Source of the DNA: Curtobacterium sp. Leaf261
GTDB taxonomy: Bacteria > Actinomycetota > Actinomycetes > Actinomycetales > Microbacteriaceae
Assembly: GCF_001422205.1 (NCBI RefSeq)
Contig: NZ_LMMJ01000012.1
Span: 62,001-126,000, forward strand
Direction: 5' to 3'
Length of the DNA stretch: 64,000 nt
Every line of letters starts with the position of its first letter. Positions within the stretch are counted from its first letter, which is position 1. Position numbers and translations under genes: made by a program. The notes below the pieces were generated by a model. The model was not told the DNA's origin. It worked only from the letters and a program-made list of their open reading frames with translations, and searched no databases. Below, one piece after another: positions 60,954 to 64,000 of this stretch.

Positions 60954-62273
60954 GTGGGACTCGTGACGCTCGTCGACATCCTGATGCTCGTCGGCGGACT
61001 CCTGCTGACCGTCGGTACCGGCGTCTTCGTCGCGTCCGAGTTCGCGCTCGTGAACCTCGACCGTGCCGAACTCGAGGCGCGCCGTGATCGCGGAGAGGCC
61101 GGGCTGAGCCCGGTCATCGCCGCACTGAAGGTCACCTCGACCCACCTGTCGAGCGCGCAGCTCGGGATCACGCTCACCACGCTCCTCACCGGGTACCTGC
61201 TGGAGCCGTCGATCGCACACCTGCTCGAGGCGCCGTTCCTGGCGCTCGACCTGCCCGAGGGCATCGTCGACACGGTCGGGTCGATCGTGGCGCTCGTCAT
61301 CGCGACCCTGCTCTCCATGATCATCGGCGAGCTCGTCCCGAAGAACTTCGCCCTCGCGCTGCCCCTCGGCACCGCGAAGCTCGTCGTGCCGCTGCAGATC
61401 GCGTTCACCACGGTGTTCAAGCCCGCCGTCGCCCTGCTGAACGGCACCGCGAACGCCGTGCTCCGCTCGATCGGCATCGAGCCGCAGGAGGAGCTCTCCG
61501 GTGCACGCAGCGCCGAGGAGCTCACGAGCCTCCTCCGCCGCTCCGCGATGGAGGGCAGCCTCGAACGCGACACCGCCACGCTCCTCGCCAGGACCATCGC
61601 GTTCTCGGAGCTCTCGGCGAGCGACGTGATGACCCCGCGGCCCCGCGTGTCGATGATCTCCGCCGGCGACAGCGCCGCCGACGTCATCGCACTCGCCAGG
61701 AAGACCGGGTACAGCCGCTTCCCGGTGATCGAGGACGATGCCGACGACATCGTCGGCATCGTGCACGTCAAGCAGGCCGTCGCCGTGCCGCGCGAGAAGC
61801 GGGCCGAGGTCCCGGCGGGTGCGCTCCGGACCGACGCCGAGCGCGTCCCGGAGACGATGCACCTCGACGACCTGCTCACCGAGGTCCGCGGTCGTGGCTA
61901 CCAGATGGTCGTCGTGGTCGACGAGTACGGCGGGACCGCCGGCGTCGTCACGCTCGAGGACCTCGTCGAGGAGCTCGTCGGCGAGGTGTCCGACGAGCAC
62001 GACCGAGCACGCATCGACGTCGTGCGCTCGCGCGACTGGCTGACGTTCCCCGGCCTCCTCCGTCCGGACGAGCTGCAGGACCGGGCGAGTGTGCGCGTCC
62101 CGGACGACGGCCCGTACGAGACCATCGGAGGATTCGTGATGAGCCGACTCGGACGACTCCCCGCCGTGGGCGACGAGGTCGCGATCGAGGACGGTGTCTT
62201 CCGGGTCGAGCGCCTCGACGGGCGCCGGATCGACCGGATCCGCTACACCCCGACGACGGGAGCATCCGCATGA
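60954..62273 (+). CDS. CNNM/CBS-domain membrane protein 1 (HlyC/CorC family)
   Basis: The 439-aa product starts at GTG 60954 (GTG 60963 also fits the GGGGGTGGGA site). DUF21/CNNM membrane domain with four TMs (about 5-30, 62-85, 95-120, 130-155) and VASEFALVNLDRAELE then IIGELVPKNFAL. Two CBS domains follow (SDVMTPRPRVSMIS, GYQMVVVVDEYGGTAGVVTLEDLVEELVGEV) and a CorC_HlyC tail (FPGLLRPDELQD, RLGRLPAVGDEVAIEDG). CNNM/CorC relatives act in Mg2+ export or homeostasis. A TAGACT box near 60875 would leave a 70-nt leader. It overlaps the second CNNM gene by ATGA. Confidence 0.92.
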   Translation: MGLVTLVDILMLVGGLLLTVGTGVFVASEFALVNLDRAELEARRDRGEAGLSPVIAALKVTSTHLSSAQLGITLTTLLTGYLLEPSIAHLLEAPFLALDLPEGIVDTVGSIVALVIATLLSMIIGELVPKNFALALPLGTAKLVVPLQIAFTTVFKPAVALLNGTANAVLRSIGIEPQEELSGARSAEELTSLLRRSAMEGSLERDTATLLARTIAFSELSASDVMTPRPRVSMISAGDSAADVIALARKTGYSRFPVIEDDADDIVGIVHVKQAVAVPREKRAEVPAGALRTDAERVPETMHLDDLLTEVRGRGYQMVVVVDEYGGTAGVVTLEDLVEELVGEVSDEHDRARIDVVRSRDWLTFPGLLRPDELQDRASVRVPDDGPYETIGGFVMSRLGRLPAVGDEVAIEDGVFRVERLDGRRIDRIRYTPTTGASA

Positions 62274-63307
62274 GTGACTGGTGGGGCATCTTCTGGCTCG
62301 TCGTGCTGCTGCTCGGCAACGCGTTCTTCGTCGCCGCCGAGTTCGCGGTCATCTCGGCACGCCGCTCCCAGATCGAGCCGCGGGCGGAGGAGGGCTCGCG
62401 CGCGGCCCAGATGACGCTCTGGGCGATGGAGCACGCCACGCGCATGCTCGCCACCACCCAGCTCGGCATCACGGTCTGCTCGCTGCTCATCCTGAACGTG
62501 TCCGAGCCCTCGATCCACCACCTGCTCGAGGGGCCCCTGCACCTCACCGGGTGGGACGTCGAGGTCATCGGCATCGTCGCGTTCGTGATCACCCTCGTGC
62601 TCGTCTCGTTCCTGCACGTGGTGTTCGGCGAGATGATCCCGAAGAACATCTCGTTCTCGATGCCGGACCGCGCCGCGCTCATGCTCGTCCCGACGCTCTG
62701 GTACATCGCGCACGGTCTCAGCTGGGTCGTCGTCGCGCTGAACGCGGTCGCGAACGGCGTGCTCCGCCTGTTCCGCGTGGAGCCGAAGGACGAGGCGGTC
62801 AGCGCCTACACGGTCGAGGAGGTCCAGACGATCGTCGAGACCTCGCGCCGTGAGGGCATGCTCGCCGACCGCGCCGGAACCCTGCAGCTGGCGTTCGAGT
62901 TCACCTCGAAGAAGGTCAGGGACATCGCGGTGCCGATGCCGGGCCTCGTGACCCTGCCGGACGACGCGACGCCGACCGACGTCGAGCGCGCGGTGGCGAC
63001 CCGCGGGTTCTCCCGGTACGTCCTGGTGGGCGATGACGGCGAGCCGACCGGGTACGTGCACGTCAAGGACGTCCTCGACCTCCGCGAGGACGAGTTCGAC
63101 GAGCCGGTCCCGCCGAAGCGCATCCGACAGCTCATCTCGCTCTACACGGAGATGGACCTCGAGGACGCGCTGGCGACCATGCGGGCCGCCGGCGTGCACC
63201 TCGCGCGGTCCTTCGACGCCGAGGGGCGCACGATCGGCGTGCTCTTCCTCGAGGACATCCTCGAGGAGCTCGTCGGCGAGGTCGAGGACGCGACCCGACG
63301 TCGATGA
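62270..63307 (+). CDS. CNNM/CBS-domain membrane protein 2
   Basis: The 345-aa product overlaps the first by ATGA. CNNM domain with four TMs (GNAFFVAAEFAVISARRSQIE, VVFGEMIPKNISFS) and two CBS units (VRDIAVPMPGLVTLP, GYVHVKDVLDL, GVLFLEDILEELVGEV), but no CorC_HlyC tail. The pair of unequal paralogues, one with and one without the C-terminal domain, suggests a heteromeric transporter. The same arrangement occurs in mycobacteria next to guaB1. Confidence 0.92.
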   Translation: MSDWWGIFWLVVLLLGNAFFVAAEFAVISARRSQIEPRAEEGSRAAQMTLWAMEHATRMLATTQLGITVCSLLILNVSEPSIHHLLEGPLHLTGWDVEVIGIVAFVITLVLVSFLHVVFGEMIPKNISFSMPDRAALMLVPTLWYIAHGLSWVVVALNAVANGVLRLFRVEPKDEAVSAYTVEEVQTIVETSRREGMLADRAGTLQLAFEFTSKKVRDIAVPMPGLVTLPDDATPTDVERAVATRGFSRYVLVGDDGEPTGYVHVKDVLDLREDEFDEPVPPKRIRQLISLYTEMDLEDALATMRAAGVHLARSFDAEGRTIGVLFLEDILEELVGEVEDATRRR

Positions 63308-63420
63308 GGTGATCCGTGCCTCCCGTCCGATCCGGATGGCCCCCACCGGACTCGCGATCCGTACCGGACGCGATCCGTACCGGACGTGATCCGGACTGGA
63401 CTGGAGGGACGGCGCGGCTC
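63305..63420. repeat. GGAGGC elements plus three 16-bp tandem copies in last spacer
   Basis: 63305-63335 is an inverted copy of the dispersed element (CCGTGCCTCCCGTCCGATCC). 63354-63401 holds GCGATCCGTACCGGAC twice and GTGATCCGGACTGGAC once, ending in CTGGAGGGACGG. The array touches the stop side of the HAD gene. Confidence 0.85.
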
Positions 63421-63422
63421 CG

Positions 63423-64000
63423 TCAGGCCGCCAGCGTCCCGGGGTCGCTCAGGTCGCGCAGGAACGCCAGGAGACCTGGCGCGCCGGTGAAGTGGTGGCC
63501 GATCGCGCCGATCGCCTCCGCACCGTCGGCGTTCTCCCGCTTGTTGTCGACGAACACCATCGCCGACGGGTCGATCCCCAGGCGCTCACACGTCAGCGAG
63601 TAGATGCGCGGGTCCGGCTTGAGGACGTCCTCCTCGGCGCTGACCACCACGAGCTCCGCGAGCGACCCGAGCGGCGACCGGCGGTACGGGTCGCCGAAGT
63701 CGCGCCCGGCGTTCGACAGGATCGCGACCCGCGTCCCGGAGTCGTGCAGCTCCTCGACGATCGCCAGGACGTCGGGGTCGACCTCGAACCAGCCCGTGAA
63801 GTCGATCGACCAGATCCGGTGGATCTCCGTGATGCTCCAGCGCACGCCGCAGTCAACCGCGATCCGCCGCCAGTAGCCGACCACGTCGACGCGACCCTGG
63901 TCGAGATCGCCACGGTGTCGGTCGTAGGACGGCATGAGGGTCGCGAGGGGGAGTCCGGTCGCGTCGGCGAGGGCGTCGCGGGTCGCGGCGGAGGGGGATC
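63423..64000 (-). CDS. HAD-family hydrolase, N-terminus outside window
   Basis: The frame is open to base 64000, so the first motif (DxD) is beyond the window; an internal ATG is at 63935. The visible 192 residues show the cap helices (GYWRRIAVDCGV), motif II strand ILSNAGRDFGDPYRR (Ser/Asn), motif III Lys in VLKPDPRIYSLTCERLG and motif IV VFVDNKRENADGAEAIG. These fit an epoxide-hydrolase/haloacid-dehalogenase-like phosphatase. The substrate is unknown. Confidence 0.85.
   Translation of the reverse strand, partial: SPSAATRDALADATGLPLATLMPSYDRHRGDLDQGRVDVVGYWRRIAVDCGVRWSITEIHRIWSIDFTGWFEVDPDVLAIVEELHDSGTRVAILSNAGRDFGDPYRRSPLGSLAELVVVSAEEDVLKPDPRIYSLTCERLGIDPSAMVFVDNKRENADGAEAIGAIGHHFTGAPGLLAFLRDLSDPGTLAA

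Noticed and set aside
1..64000. tRNA, rRNA and riboswitches
   Set aside because: Apart from the tRNA-like ends of tmRNA, no cloverleaf with a T-arm, no rRNA core sequence and no known riboswitch core was recognised by eye.

Overview
The window is very GC-rich, gene-dense DNA from a Gram-positive actinobacterium. The gene sets fit Microbacteriaceae and most resemble Curtobacterium. Support for the phylum includes a GlgE-type alpha-glucan operon, a SigH/SigR sigma factor with an RsrA-type zinc anti-sigma factor, a fused E2-E1 2-oxoglutarate decarboxylase, a GuaB1 homologue next to two CNNM/CBS proteins, the prfB-ftsE-ftsX-smpB-ssrA block, and many genes whose -10 box sits 6-9 nt before the start codon (leaderless mRNAs). 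The genus is an inference from overall character, not from a marker gene.

Layout. 1-6.7 kb: a partial alpha/beta hydrolase, a long coiled-coil protein, a membrane/lipoprotein fusion coupled to a thioredoxin-TPR protein, and an epimerase. 6.8-13.6 kb (minus strand): glgX-glgE-glgB for alpha-glucan metabolism. 13.7-19.1 kb: cysteine desulfurase, prfB, ftsE, ftsX, smpB and tmRNA (tag ANNKRTDFALAA). 19.4-23.4 kb: an accessory block beside tmRNA, made of a Lys-rich protein and a five-gene overlapping operon (small WXG100-like protein, frameshifted glycine-zipper protein, three-TM protein, LpqN/DcrB-like protein, unknown). 23.6-29.7 kb: an APC permease, a flavin monooxygenase with O-acetylhomoserine sulfhydrylase, an M50 protease with a disturbed start, and a membrane protein with its winged-helix regulator.

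29.8-45.5 kb: an apparent synthase-dependent exopolysaccharide locus. The minus-strand arm carries a lipoprotein, an Ala-rich CE4 deacetylase, a dedicated glmS, an NDP-sugar epimerase and a UDP-HexNAc dehydrogenase. The plus-strand arm carries two processive GT2 synthases, two parallel beta-helix proteins and a UDP-glucose dehydrogenase. A degenerate glutaminase remnant and a giant LuxR/LAL regulator follow. 48.9-52.6 kb: rsgA, aroA, and sigH-rsrA with an autoregulatory promoter and two possible sigma isoforms. 52.6-55.2 kb: a signal peptidase fused to a LamG domain, its TasA/CalY-like partner, and a GNAT gene divergent across a perfect 23-bp palindrome. 55.3-64 kb: odhA/kgd, guaB1, two CNNM proteins and a partial HAD hydrolase.

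Two genome-scale patterns stand out. A dispersed GGACTGGAGGCACGG-type element lies in spacers and inside coding ends. Short tandem arrays (16-22 bp), some copying the stop codon of the adjacent gene, sit at gene 3' ends.
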